Source: an uncultured Lachnospiraceae bacterium
Lineage (GTDB): Bacteria > Bacillota > Clostridia > Lachnospirales > Lachnospiraceae
NCBI GenBank assembly: GCA_910585215.1
Contig: CAJUDQ010000006.1
Location: 51,242-115,241 of the forward strand
Direction: 5' to 3'
Length of the DNA stretch: 64,000 nt
Every line of letters starts with the position of its first letter. The stretch's first letter is position 1. The notes beneath the pieces are model-generated. The model was not told where the DNA came from and ran no database searches. It saw only the letters and a list, made by a program, of their open reading frames with translations. Positions 1 to 9,604 of this stretch are shown one piece after another. A program made the translations under genes and the position numbers.

Positions 1-2091
1 TCCTGAAAAATTCTGAATACTTTCCTTTACTGCCTGTAAAAGCGTTCTTCCATATACCTCTTTACATTCTTCTCCATTTATTACTTCCAAAAGATAATGT
101 TCTCCATACAAATTTCCCTGTTCATTCATGGCCTCTGTCACTCCATCAGTATACAGAAACAATCTGTCTCCCGGCTTCATCCAGAGTCTGTGTTTCTGAT
201 ATTCCATATCTTCCATAACGGCAAGCACAAGCTCCGCTTCATTTTTTATATACTGACTGCTTTTCTCCTCTTTCCGGTAAATAAGCGGTGGATTGTGTCC
301 TGCATTTACATAAGTCAATTCACCGGTAAGCAAATCAAGAATACAGAAAAAACTGGTGATAAACATCATTTCTTCATTGTTTTCACACAACTCTCTGTTT
401 ACCTTCTGCATAATTTGTGCAGGGTCAGAAAAAAATGCTGTTTGACTGCGCATAAGCGTCTTTCCTCTCATCATAAACAGTGCCGCCGGCACTCCCTTTC
501 CTGATACATCGGCTATGATTGTAACAAGATGACGCTCATCTATCATAAAATAGTCATAATAATCTCCTCCTACCTCCTTTGCAGGCTGCATAAAAGCGCA
601 GATATCAAAAGAAGTTTCCTTTGAAAACACTTTGTCCGGCAGCAGATTTCTCTGAATAGACGAGGCAACATTCAATTCTGTTGTTATACGCTCCTGTTTT
701 GTCACTGCACATTTCAAATTTTCCATGTACTCCTTTAAAGAATCCGTCATTCTGTTAAAAACATTTCCAAGCTGTTCAAGCTCATCTCCTGTATGAATAG
801 CTACCTTACATTCAAGATTTCCCTCACTGATTTCAGATACATCCTCTGTCAGTTTTTGAATTGGTCTGGTAATTTTTAAAGATATCAGTCTTGAAACGAT
901 TACAATAAACACAAAAATCACCACAAATAACAGTAAAAAAATAAAAAGCATATCTCTTACAATTTTGTCTGCCTTTGTCTGCAAATCCTCAAACTGCGAA
1001 AGCCGTTCCCCCATATTTTCCTGATACAGCTTCATTGCCTTTTCCATATCTTCATATTCCATCAGGAACAGATTGGTTTCTGCAATTTTTTTTCCTGCTG
1101 ATACATAGTCTGTATCTCCAGTACCTCTTTTCCAAACCACGTTTTTCTCATTCTGAGCTTCCAGTTCCATTTCCAAAATCATTGATACTCCCATTATTTC
1201 AATAATATCAACCAAATCATCCTCTGTTCCTTCAAATACATTTTCACCCTCTGCATTTATCAGTTCGAGAACCTGTATATTCTCTTCCTCTGTATTCACT
1301 TCTAAAAGACGAAAAAGCTCATGATATGGAATATCAATTGCAGCTACTCCCAAGAGCTGCTCTTCTTTATATACCCCACACGAACAGGTAATCACATTGT
1401 CTCCGTCAATATCCTCATAGAAAAATCCATATTCTCCCTCTTTTGCAGACTTATACCATTCTCTTTCCCGCGGGTCATAATCACCAAAATATTCCGGATG
1501 TTCCCCGTCTATCATTTGCTCTCTTCGTTTTATGGAATTATCATCCATTGCTATCATGCAGCCCTTTGCAGAGGCAAAATAAACCGCCTTTGCTTTTGTA
1601 ACATTCTTGATACTGGCAAATATATCCTTTGCCGCGCCAAACCGCTTCAATTCCTGTTCTATATCATAATAAGACAGTTCCTTACTCAGACAGTAATACA
1701 GATTTTCCTCTTCCATATTTCCCTGACTTCTGTTTAATATTTCACCCTCCCCATACTGCGTGGGATGTTCATAGATACTGGCAGTCAGCTCACTCAAAAT
1801 CGAAACAGCGTTTTTATACTGTTCAAATGCATTTTCATATTGCTTGTAAACCTCTTCCACATCTGTACACAGCTCTTTTATCACGGCCATTTCTATCTGC
1901 TCCTTATTAAGAGCTTTTTGCTCTGCTTCTGTCTGTATAATTTTAAAATCGATTTCCTTTTGTATCTGAAACATTCCAAGAACAGCACCAGATACGGCAA
2001 CCATTATACCAGTTAACGAAAGAAATGTAATCGCTCTTAAAATTCTGCCGCTTATACTTTTTTTCTTTCTATTTTTTTTCCATTTTGTCAT
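1..2091 (-). CDS. SpoIIE-family PP2C phosphatase with Cache-like sensor and HAMP (partial, runs off left edge)
   Basis: Membrane-bound serine phosphatase that probably dephosphorylates a STAS-domain protein. The C-terminus lies outside the window; 697 codons are visible. Hydrophobic segment near residues 17-37, then about 330 extracytoplasmic residues that look like a Cache sensor (YDPREREWYK near 203), second membrane span near 375-397, HAMP to about 450, a linker helix, and a SpoIIE/PP2C domain from about 490 with the metal-binding motifs VGGDYYD (about 505) and ADVSGKG (about 525). The ATG lies two bases after the stop of the HATPase gene and has AAAAAGGGG upstream, so the two are probably translationally coupled. 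Last visible gene of the CIS operon. Family assignment is firm; the link to the STAS protein at 2728-3039 is inferred from adjacency. Confidence 0.9.
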   Translation of the reverse strand, partial: MTKWKKNRKKKSISGRILRAITFLSLTGIMVAVSGAVLGMFQIQKEIDFKIIQTEAEQKALNKEQIEMAVIKELCTDVEEVYKQYENAFEQYKNAVSILSELTASIYEHPTQYGEGEILNRSQGNMEEENLYYCLSKELSYYDIEQELKRFGAAKDIFASIKNVTKAKAVYFASAKGCMIAMDDNSIKRREQMIDGEHPEYFGDYDPREREWYKSAKEGEYGFFYEDIDGDNVITCSCGVYKEEQLLGVAAIDIPYHELFRLLEVNTEEENIQVLELINAEGENVFEGTEDDLVDIIEIMGVSMILEMELEAQNEKNVVWKRGTGDTDYVSAGKKIAETNLFLMEYEDMEKAMKLYQENMGERLSQFEDLQTKADKIVRDMLFIFLLLFVVIFVFIVIVSRLISLKITRPIQKLTEDVSEISEGNLECKVAIHTGDELEQLGNVFNRMTDSLKEYMENLKCAVTKQERITTELNVASSIQRNLLPDKVFSKETSFDICAFMQPAKEVGGDYYDYFMIDERHLVTIIADVSGKGVPAALFMMRGKTLMRSQTAFFSDPAQIMQKVNRELCENNEEMMFITSFFCILDLLTGELTYVNAGHNPPLIYRKEEKSSQYIKNEAELVLAVMEDMEYQKHRLWMKPGDRLFLYTDGVTEAMNEQGNLYGEHYLLEVINGEECKEVYGRTLLQAVKESIQNFSG

Positions 2092-2093
2092 AG

Positions 2094-2708
2094 CTACCCC
2101 TTTTTCAGATTTATATAAATTGCCATTCCCTTTCCAGATTCGGATTTTGCATAAACACTTCCATGATAAAATTCCACGATTTCCTTTACCTGAGCCAGAC
2201 CAATTCCCATACCGGAAATACTGTTTTGGCCCTGATAAAATTTATCAAAAATCCTTATTGTTTCTTCACTGCTTATCCCGAGGCCATTATCTTTGATTAC
2301 AAGAAACAAAGAATCATCAAACTCCGAGAGGGTAATTGCAATCACACCCTGACGATTCATATATTTCAGAGAGTTATCCAGAATATTTTCAAATATGCGA
2401 TACAGATGTTCTTTTGCCGAATAGACATATAGATTGCGATTTTCAGCGGATATCTGAATTTGTACACCAAGTCGTGCAGCAAGCGGATAAAACCGGTTTA
2501 CTGTGTTTTCCATTACTTCGACAAGCAGAAGTCTCTCCTTTTTGTCTGTTTTCAAATGATAAGAAGAAAGTGCTTTCCAATCCTCAGTTTCTTTTATCGC
2601 ATCTGTCAGTTTATCAATCAGCAAATCCTGCAGTTCTAAAATTTCTTCTTTCTGTGTTTGAATAATCTGCAAAAATGCTTCCTTTTCTTCGTTTGATTTC
2701 TTTTTCAT
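2094..2708 (-). CDS. Orphan histidine-kinase-type ATPase domain protein (HATPase_c)
   Basis: About 204 residues: an N-terminal helical stretch, then a GHKL ATPase fold with an N box (ENILDNSLKYM), G1 box (DNGLGI), F-like box (RIFDKFYQGQ) and G2 box (GMGIGLAQVKEI). It lacks transmembrane segments, and I see no HisKA phospho-acceptor motif before the N box. It is therefore either a kinase acting on the neighbouring STAS protein or a partner for a separate phospho-acceptor. The sequence is closer to two-component kinases than to RsbW-type anti-sigma factors. I prefer the ATG at 2708, which has GGAG six bases upstream, over an in-frame TTG at 2720. It sits between the STAS gene (19 bases upstream) and the SpoIIE phosphatase gene. 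Confidence 0.85.
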   Translation of the reverse strand: MKKKSNEEKEAFLQIIQTQKEEILELQDLLIDKLTDAIKETEDWKALSSYHLKTDKKERLLLVEVMENTVNRFYPLAARLGVQIQISAENRNLYVYSAKEHLYRIFENILDNSLKYMNRQGVIAITLSEFDDSLFLVIKDNGLGISSEETIRIFDKFYQGQNSISGMGIGLAQVKEIVEFYHGSVYAKSESGKGMAIYINLKKG

Positions 2709-2727
2709 TATTTTCTCCAATTCAAAA

Positions 2728-3039
2728 CTACTTTTTGGCTTCTTTTATTTTTAAGAATTTTAAAAAGCCCGATTTACTCAGTATATCAAAAATAATTTCG
2801 GAGATATTCTGGAGCTGAAAGCTTCCTCCTTTGGCTTCTGCCGTTTTATATGCAATAAGAAACGTGCGCAGCCCTGCGCTGGACACATAATCTGTCTTTT
2901 CAAGGTCCAGTGTCAATATATTTGTTTTCTGCAATGCACGCAATATCTCCCCTTGGAGTATCACACTTGTATTGGTGTCAATTCTTCCTTCCACCTGTAA
3001 AATAATTTCCCGTTCTTCTTTTATTTCATTAATTATCAT
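2728..3039 (-). CDS. STAS-domain anti-sigma-factor-antagonist-like protein (RsbV/SpoIIAA type)
   Basis: A 103-residue single STAS domain. The motif LDLEKTDYVSSAGLR contains the serine that is phosphorylated in SpoIIAA/RsbV proteins. In that family the phosphorylated form is inactive and a SpoIIE/RsbU phosphatase reactivates it, releasing a bound partner from a kinase/anti-sigma factor. The kinase-like gene and phosphatase gene follow directly, completing a partner-switching set. No sigma factor gene is adjacent, so the output could be a sigma factor elsewhere or a post-translational step in the injection system. Family assignment is firm; the target is unknown. Confidence 0.9.
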   Translation of the reverse strand: MIINEIKEEREIILQVEGRIDTNTSVILQGEILRALQKTNILTLDLEKTDYVSSAGLRTFLIAYKTAEAKGGSFQLQNISEIIFDILSKSGFLKFLKIKEAKK

Positions 3040-3077
3040 AAAGTTCTCCTTATGTTACTATATTTTTTCTTGTATTC

Positions 3078-4154
3078 CTATTTCATTTTTATATTCTGTT
3101 CTGTCTGGCCGTTATCTAAATATCCAAATGTGTAATCCTCTGTCATGGCATTGACATCCATATAGGTATGTGTATCCATTCTTCCACCCTTTTTCAGAAA
3201 AATAATACGCATACTGCATTTCATGGGTTTAAACTGTTCAAGCAAAAATAAAAGTCCCGTTTTCTTTTTCTGATCTACTTCAGTTTTTATTAAAATAATA
3301 ATATCCTCCTTTTGTGTCTGCCCCTTTTCTTTCTGTATATGTGCTTCCATACACTTTTCACGAATAATGGCCGGTTCACCCAGTACAAGTTCTATTACAC
3401 GTTGAAGAGCCACCTTTGTACCTTTATATTTATTCAGCAAATATGCCTGACCGATAAATTTTCGAAGCACTGATTCCTCCAAAAAATCCCCTCTCACATC
3501 AAACCCCAGCCAGCCAGCAAGCTCTAAAAGCTGCCGATACGAAGCAGTATCGGGGTCAAACAGCTCACAGACATGCTCAAGCTCCCAGTCAAAATCCTGA
3601 TATACAGCAGAAAAAACAGACAGATATCGATGAAAAAAACTGTTTCTTTCCTGATAAATCTGTGGAAATACCTGCATAAAATCATCGCCCTTCTGATATA
3701 CCTTTACAGACTCAATCTGTCCGCTTCCCTCACCTTCTACTGTAAGGGCAATCCATAAATATCTTCCCTTCAGGCTATATAAAAGACAGTCCTTTTGCTG
3801 TTTTGCCGCAATTCCTCCAGACAGCTCAAACAGCTCCTCTTTTTTTCTGTCTGCTATTGTATTGTCTCTGAAAAAGTCCTCTACATTAATCTTGGTTCCC
3901 TGTATTGTCATATTTTTTTCATTTAATGCCATTGCATGGACCTGCAGGCTCAAATGACCTGTCAGTTCTCCATGAATATGTATACGACCCCAGCTCTGAT
4001 TTTCTTCTGCACCATCAAGCGCTGCCAGATAACAGGAAGCTTTTTCGCTGTTGCTTAAACTTATCTGTAAAACATTATTTTTTATGGAAAACCCTTTCAG
4101 ACAGGCACATCTGAATTTTCTATCTTTCATTGTATAAATTCTTTGCTCTGCCAT
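3078..4154 (-). CDS. CIS baseplate protein, phage tail protein I (gpI)-like
   Basis: 358 residues. The central part (about 160-270) has the pattern of phage tail protein I and its CIS homologues: the protein crosses a region reading FFHRYLSVFSAVYQDFDWEL and then a helical core with LLELAGWLGFD and YLLNKYKGTKVALQRVIELV. P2 gpI works with gpJ at the baseplate rim. The N-terminal 150 residues look beta-rich and lie outside the usual gpI core. Its place just downstream of two gpJ-like genes matches phage and CIS gene order. The ATG has GAAAGG upstream. This is the last structural gene before the regulatory trio. Confidence 0.85.
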   Translation of the reverse strand: MAEQRIYTMKDRKFRCACLKGFSIKNNVLQISLSNSEKASCYLAALDGAEENQSWGRIHIHGELTGHLSLQVHAMALNEKNMTIQGTKINVEDFFRDNTIADRKKEELFELSGGIAAKQQKDCLLYSLKGRYLWIALTVEGEGSGQIESVKVYQKGDDFMQVFPQIYQERNSFFHRYLSVFSAVYQDFDWELEHVCELFDPDTASYRQLLELAGWLGFDVRGDFLEESVLRKFIGQAYLLNKYKGTKVALQRVIELVLGEPAIIREKCMEAHIQKEKGQTQKEDIIILIKTEVDQKKKTGLLFLLEQFKPMKCSMRIIFLKKGGRMDTHTYMDVNAMTEDYTFGYLDNGQTEQNIKMK

Positions 4155-4187
4155 ATGAAACCTTTCTTTTTCTATTTTTCATTTCTG

Positions 4188-6221
4188 TTAAATCATTGTT
4201 TCCGTTTCAATTCTGATATCTCCCGGATATAAAAGGCAGTTTGGAACAGGACAGATATCTACTCCCTCAAGGGCCGCTAAGGAAAGATGCGCAGGCTTTA
4301 TACTGAGATTTCGAATAGAAACCACACAGTCTAATTTTTCTATGGCACTAAAAATTTCATCAAATTTTAACATTTCTCCAAAATTTCTTTCTGAATGAAT
4401 ATAGTCAAGATATTTGTAAATGGTATGTTGAATTATCTTTTCTGCGTTTGTATACTGCTCCCTTACTGCAATCTTTCCATATACATGAACCGGCAGATAA
4501 ACCGGCTGTTCCAGTATAACCGCTGTTCCAAGCAGCCTGTGTCTGTCAAGTGCAAATTCAATCATTCTTTTATACTGCTTTGACAGGCGTGCTTCCGGCT
4601 TTGGCATGGAAGGCCTGACAACAACATGTACGGCGTTATCTTCTGCTTTTTTGTATGCCTTTACTTTGTCTATACACAATCCTGGAATATTTTTTACAAT
4701 ACGCTCATAGTCCCTGGCGCATACAGCCTGATGTACTGTTTTGATATCCTGTCTGTAACGCAAAAGCAGTTCTTCCATAGATTCTTCATAACAGCCTCCC
4801 TTTGCCGGCGCCGGATTGATAAATTTCACACCGGTTTCATAACCGGCTGGCAGCAGTTCTTTTCCGGCAGATATATTTCCCTCTAGCCCCATACTCTGCG
4901 CCATGCCGCCAAGATATAATTTACAGCCTGTCAGCTCTCCACTTTCAAGAATATGGATTCTTCCTTCCTCTTTCTCCAGCTGATAAAGAAATCCACTTTT
5001 ATCCGTTTTTTCTGGATACAGCAGATAATATTGACTGCCATGCTCTTTTCTCTGTTCGGCAAGAATAGAAAAATCTTTTTCCACAATATGTTTTGCAGGC
5101 AGTTCTATACTTTCATTATCATATCCGTAAACCGTGCCAAGCTCATAGGCATACATAAATTCCTTTGTATAGGCAGTAAGAAGAATTTCTTCCTGTTCCT
5201 CTTCAAAAATAAAGGTATACATGCCATATCCGTCACGATGTACAACATAATCTTTTGCACTGCATATTTGATAAAACTCTCCCGTTTTTTTATAAAGCTT
5301 ATAATATTCCTCCTCCAAAATATCGCTATAAATAGATAAACTCTTGTTTTTTCTGACCGTTTTGACAATGGAACCAGTTTTTTTCTGACATACCTCAAAT
5401 AAAAAACCGGTAATCTGTCCAAGCCTTGGAGGCATGTCATAATCTGCCCGTTTTAATACTGCACGAATAATATATCCACGACGTTTATATGCCTTTATCA
5501 TTTTGGGAGTAATATTTTCCAGAAAAAAAGTTATCCTCCCGTCAAACAAAAAGCCCTGTGTCTCATCCTGTACTTCAATTTTGACAAATCCGTCCCGAGT
5601 GTAACATTCCCATTCAAGAAAAGCAAAATCCGGCTTCTCAAAAAAAGATTCCTCCTCCGAAACAAAGCTGTTTCGTTTATAAAGAGATTCTGTTTTTACA
5701 TAATAAATCAACTCCTGTTCAGGAATGTCATTCATAAAAAACCAAATCTCCATATTTTCTGATGGCTTTTCTGTAAAAATTTCTACGGGAAACCGTGGCT
5801 CTTCCTTTGTCAGCTCTGTACAGTCAAACAGGTTTCCTTTTTCATCTACACATAAAATATCTGTTATTTTTCCATAAGATATCACCATTGCCTGTTCTGT
5901 TTCAAAAACCAGCTCTCCCAATAAAAACTGCTGGCCCGAAGGAATAACAAATTTCTCTGTCACATTTTTTGCAGATAAAAGAACTCTTGCACAGCTTCCT
6001 TTTTTTCTGACAAATCCTGCAAGCTTTAATAAAGCTTCCTGAATGGGCTCTGTTTTTTCATAAATCTTGCTCTGTTGGAGGACTGTAAAAGCTGTAAGAT
6101 ATTCCAGAATTGTAATACCAGGGTCAGAAAGGCTGTAATCACTCCATTCTTTATTGTAAAGAGGAAGTTTTAAAAGTGCTTCCTCCATAAACTGTTCATA
6201 GGTTTTTTCATCTAAATTCAC
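4188..6221 (-). CDS. CIS baseplate protein J-like, smaller paralogue
   Basis: About 677 residues. The N-terminal signature (YNKEWSDYSLSDPGITILEY) and a later NPAPAKGGCYEES motif are typical of CIS baseplate J proteins (Afp11/Afp12 type), which form the wedges linking the central hub to the sheath ring. Start choice: a GTG at 6221 is preceded by a perfect AGGAGG with about six bases of spacing. An upstream in-frame ATG at 6266 would overlap the previous gene by 29 bases and has no good ribosome site. The GTG is therefore preferred, and translation probably reinitiates after the stop at 6238. A paralogue of the gene upstream. Confidence 0.88.
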   Translation of the reverse strand: MNLDEKTYEQFMEEALLKLPLYNKEWSDYSLSDPGITILEYLTAFTVLQQSKIYEKTEPIQEALLKLAGFVRKKGSCARVLLSAKNVTEKFVIPSGQQFLLGELVFETEQAMVISYGKITDILCVDEKGNLFDCTELTKEEPRFPVEIFTEKPSENMEIWFFMNDIPEQELIYYVKTESLYKRNSFVSEEESFFEKPDFAFLEWECYTRDGFVKIEVQDETQGFLFDGRITFFLENITPKMIKAYKRRGYIIRAVLKRADYDMPPRLGQITGFLFEVCQKKTGSIVKTVRKNKSLSIYSDILEEEYYKLYKKTGEFYQICSAKDYVVHRDGYGMYTFIFEEEQEEILLTAYTKEFMYAYELGTVYGYDNESIELPAKHIVEKDFSILAEQRKEHGSQYYLLYPEKTDKSGFLYQLEKEEGRIHILESGELTGCKLYLGGMAQSMGLEGNISAGKELLPAGYETGVKFINPAPAKGGCYEESMEELLLRYRQDIKTVHQAVCARDYERIVKNIPGLCIDKVKAYKKAEDNAVHVVVRPSMPKPEARLSKQYKRMIEFALDRHRLLGTAVILEQPVYLPVHVYGKIAVREQYTNAEKIIQHTIYKYLDYIHSERNFGEMLKFDEIFSAIEKLDCVVSIRNLSIKPAHLSLAALEGVDICPVPNCLLYPGDIRIETETMI

Positions 6222-6237
6222 ATAGTTCCTCCTCTTT

Positions 6238-9171
6238 TCAGTCTGTATAAATTTTATGCTCTCCACTTTTAATTACCATTTTAAAATTCTGTGTTAAATT
6301 TTCGAGACTGCATTCATGTGTGCCCGTTTCATCTGTATATTTTGCTGTTACCACCAAACGTTTTACCACTGCCCATTTCTTGGCGGCATTTAACCTCATA
6401 ATAATCTGAGACTGATGTGGAAGTTCCCCTGGCTCCCATCCCTGCCCGTTTTTTCCACTAACCGGATGAAAGTATTGTGCCAGCATAGTCTGTATACCTG
6501 AAATCAGTTCGAAGGTATCCCCAAAGCCTGTTGTGTCAAGCCAGACGCTGGTATGAATTTCTAAAAATACCGGCTCAAGAATCTGTATTTGTTCTGGCAG
6601 AATAGAAATATCACTGAGTTCGACAAGATGCTTTTTTAAATCAGCTCTTATGGTATGAAATGAAGAAACTCCTTTCTGACAGTCTTTCATTAAGAGGATA
6701 ATAATAATTTTTCCATGTTCCACTATGCATTTTACTTTGTCAATACAGTCAGAAAATCCTTTGATTTCCCGAATATAATCCGCCTCTGTAATAAGTCTCC
6801 CATGAGAACTTAAAATTCCGGCACCCCTTTTTTTTGCAGCAGAGATACTTTCCTCATAACTGCCGCCACAGGCGGGAAGTGGATTATACACCTTATCTAT
6901 ATATAAAATATTGGAACTGATATCACAAATTGTATATGCTGCAATATTGGCAGCAGCTCCCCTGCACCGACAGACAATTACCTTAAAGGCAATATCTCCT
7001 GTAATCTTGGGAATTTTTTTTCTGCTTCCATCGCCAAATATAATTTTATGACTCATACAATCCAGCCGATAAGTTCTTGGATTTTTCAAATTCTCAAAAT
7101 TCTCCTCTTTCCATTTGACAAAAAAACGCTGGATTTCTCCTGAATAGCTGTATTCTGCACGGAATTGCCCGGGATGTTCCTTTAAAAGCTCTTTCATTCT
7201 TTTCTGCGAATATTCTCCGATTTCATTTACCCAGAGTTCCAATTCCAGCAGGTTTCGACAATCTATCGAAAAGGCCATATTGGGCTCTGACACATCAATA
7301 TAATATTCTTCTTCCTCTTCCGTTTCTTTGTTTTTTACCTCTACTCCATTAAAGCAAATATCCGTAATTTTTTCCAGAACCGTTTCTTCATCCTCGCTTT
7401 CAATACAAAGATAATATCTCTCTTCACTGTACAGACTGGTTTTCTGCATATCCTCAGGTGGAAGAAAAACAATCGTACCAGAATGTGAAAGACCCTCTGT
7501 GTAATCAGCCACTTTCAGTCTTTTAAAACCGTCTCTGCCATAATAAAAAAAGGAAAGGTGTCTTTTTTTTCCGGTTATCTGTTCTTTTTTCTGAATCCAC
7601 AAACTGACGGGACCTCCCAGAAGCGGCTGTTCAAATCCAAGATAAAGCCGGTTTTTCGAAACTTTATGAATACCTCCAAAAAGCTGTAATGGCTGTTTCT
7701 CTGCAATAGCAGCCGATAAAGCTGTTTTTCGGAAACCATTGAATGTTTCAAGTTTGTCCGGAAGAAAAAACATTCCTTTATAGGTATATGATAGGCAAAG
7801 TTTTTGAATCACGGGAAAATGATGTACACATGGCTGTAAATAGCAGTTTTGTGCCCTCGCTAATCGAATACGGAGGCATCTGCCCTCATAAGCCCCTATA
7901 TTTATCGCCTCCCAGTCTTTTGGACAATAAAAGGATAAGGAAACATGCCGTTTTTCACCTTTTTGAAATAACCCTTGAATATCTGTCAAAAGGTTCAAAT
8001 TTTTCCAGCCCTTACCATTATAATATTCAAACGATACCTCCTCTGCGGAGGTTTCCGACAATGGTCTCTGGTAAAATTCAGAATAGCTTCTTTTTATGAT
8101 TTTCAAATTTTTTTCCGGTATTTTTTGTTCTCCCACATAATGAACAGAGGACTCAAGTTCAAAGTCCAGAGTAATTTTTGCTTTTTTTCTTGAAAAAACA
8201 TGGTCAGAGCCAATATAACACTGATTATGTATTGCAAGCACCTCTGAAAATGGAAAAAATTCTTCTGTATTGCAGTCGGAAGTATCTGTACAGACAAATT
8301 GGGGCTTTTCTTTTTTTCCCACAGCGGACAGAGAAAGTTCTTTCGCGATAATCTCTGTCTGAACAGGCTCTTCTGACTGAATCATCAAAAAGGAAGAACC
8401 CCTAACTCCTTTTGGAAGTGTGATAAACAGCTCATCTTTTTGAATATGCCAGTTATCCACCGATATTAAACTGTTTTGAATCTGAATATTTTCATCCTGA
8501 CTGTTTTGATTTTGGCAGTAAATCTTAAATTTACCCTCAAAAAGTCCACAACACAATTTTTCTGCACCGGAAAACTTTATGGAAATCAAATCATTGTTTC
8601 CTGAAAATAGGAACTCATGATAAATAACAAGCATTTGTTTTTGAGTGTCTTTGTTATTTTCCAGACAAAAAAGAGGGAATTCCATAAATTTGTCAAGCTT
8701 TATACATTCTTTTTCTTCTTTTCCGGGTACATCTTTGTAAAACCGACCTTGTATCAGCTGTATTTCTCCCTGACAGCTCATAAATATAGTATCCAATACC
8801 GCTTCTGTAAGATAGCGTGGTGCACAGGACTCAAAAACAATCTCCGTATCTTCTCCCTGTGCCAAAAATCTCGTCTTTTCCTGTAGAAAAATACCCGGAA
8901 CAGTGTGTTCGACCAATTTTACAAGAACTGTGGCACTTGCCGGCTTTGGAGGTTTTCTGGATAAATCCGGCATAAAAATATTAAATTCCTCCTGATAATA
9001 CTCCCCAAGAGTATGATATTTTTCCATATTTTCTAATATCTGTTCTGCAAAAATCAGCCCAAGCGCTGCACCGGCATCCGGCTGTTCAGGATAAAAATTC
9101 CACTCCGGTGTAAAGCTTTTCGCATATTCCTGTATTCTTTCCAGAAGCTCCTGCCTTTTATGTCCTGTCAT
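6238..9171 (-). CDS. CIS baseplate protein J-like, large paralogue
   Basis: 977 residues. The N-terminus carries PEWNFYPEQPDAGAALGLIF, a baseplate-J-type start. The diagnostic NPLPACGGSYEES motif followed by ITEADYIREIKGF lies in the C-terminal third, matching the shorter paralogue downstream. The middle (roughly 250-650) is beta-rich and may hold decoration domains. These proteins form the baseplate wedge whose opening triggers sheath contraction. The gene overlaps the gp25-like gene by four bases (ATGA), so the two are probably translationally coupled. Confidence 0.88.
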   Translation of the reverse strand: MTGHKRQELLERIQEYAKSFTPEWNFYPEQPDAGAALGLIFAEQILENMEKYHTLGEYYQEEFNIFMPDLSRKPPKPASATVLVKLVEHTVPGIFLQEKTRFLAQGEDTEIVFESCAPRYLTEAVLDTIFMSCQGEIQLIQGRFYKDVPGKEEKECIKLDKFMEFPLFCLENNKDTQKQMLVIYHEFLFSGNNDLISIKFSGAEKLCCGLFEGKFKIYCQNQNSQDENIQIQNSLISVDNWHIQKDELFITLPKGVRGSSFLMIQSEEPVQTEIIAKELSLSAVGKKEKPQFVCTDTSDCNTEEFFPFSEVLAIHNQCYIGSDHVFSRKKAKITLDFELESSVHYVGEQKIPEKNLKIIKRSYSEFYQRPLSETSAEEVSFEYYNGKGWKNLNLLTDIQGLFQKGEKRHVSLSFYCPKDWEAINIGAYEGRCLRIRLARAQNCYLQPCVHHFPVIQKLCLSYTYKGMFFLPDKLETFNGFRKTALSAAIAEKQPLQLFGGIHKVSKNRLYLGFEQPLLGGPVSLWIQKKEQITGKKRHLSFFYYGRDGFKRLKVADYTEGLSHSGTIVFLPPEDMQKTSLYSEERYYLCIESEDEETVLEKITDICFNGVEVKNKETEEEEEYYIDVSEPNMAFSIDCRNLLELELWVNEIGEYSQKRMKELLKEHPGQFRAEYSYSGEIQRFFVKWKEENFENLKNPRTYRLDCMSHKIIFGDGSRKKIPKITGDIAFKVIVCRCRGAAANIAAYTICDISSNILYIDKVYNPLPACGGSYEESISAAKKRGAGILSSHGRLITEADYIREIKGFSDCIDKVKCIVEHGKIIIILLMKDCQKGVSSFHTIRADLKKHLVELSDISILPEQIQILEPVFLEIHTSVWLDTTGFGDTFELISGIQTMLAQYFHPVSGKNGQGWEPGELPHQSQIIMRLNAAKKWAVVKRLVVTAKYTDETGTHECSLENLTQNFKMVIKSGEHKIYTD

Positions 9172-9587
9172 AATACAGTGCCCTCCTTATAAAGAGAAAA
9201 GGGAACAGTCAAGCTGTCTCTGCTGTCCGTTTCTTTTATGATATAATCTACAGAAACAATCAGACTTTCTTTTCCCGTATCAGGCTCTATTTTTACATTC
9301 ACATTTTGTATTCTAGGCTCTGCCCTTCGAATATCTCTCTCAAGCTGCAGAGAAAGAAAACGTTTCATGGAAGAATTTTCCTCCATAAAAACCCATGTGG
9401 AAAGACTGCTGCCAAAATCAGGATGAAGAAAACGTTCTTCCTTTAATGTCATTAAAATCAGATATACCGACTGTCGAATACATTCCTCACCGGAAATCAG
9501 CTCAAATTTTCCAGTCGCCTTATTTACCTGTGGAGGAAATTTTATCCCTTTTTCTAAACCTTCCCTGTAAAATTTCTTATTTTCCAT
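9168..9587 (-). CDS. gpW/gp25-like baseplate wedge protein
   Basis: 139 residues with the GPW/gp25 pattern: ECIRQSVYLILMTLKEERFLHPDFGSSL (quoted in two parts: ECIRQSVYLILMTLKEER, then FLHPDFGSSL), followed by LERDIRRAEPRI and a final beta hairpin region. In phage T4 and in CIS, this protein seeds sheath assembly at the baseplate and contacts the first sheath ring. The size is normal for the family. It lies between the spike and gpJ genes, as in other CIS loci, and ends with a four-base overlap with the large gpJ gene. Confidence 0.9.
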   Translation of the reverse strand: MENKKFYREGLEKGIKFPPQVNKATGKFELISGEECIRQSVYLILMTLKEERFLHPDFGSSLSTWVFMEENSSMKRFLSLQLERDIRRAEPRIQNVNVKIEPDTGKESLIVSVDYIIKETDSRDSLTVPFSLYKEGTVL

Positions 9588-9604
9588 ATCTAATTTACCT
9601 CTTT

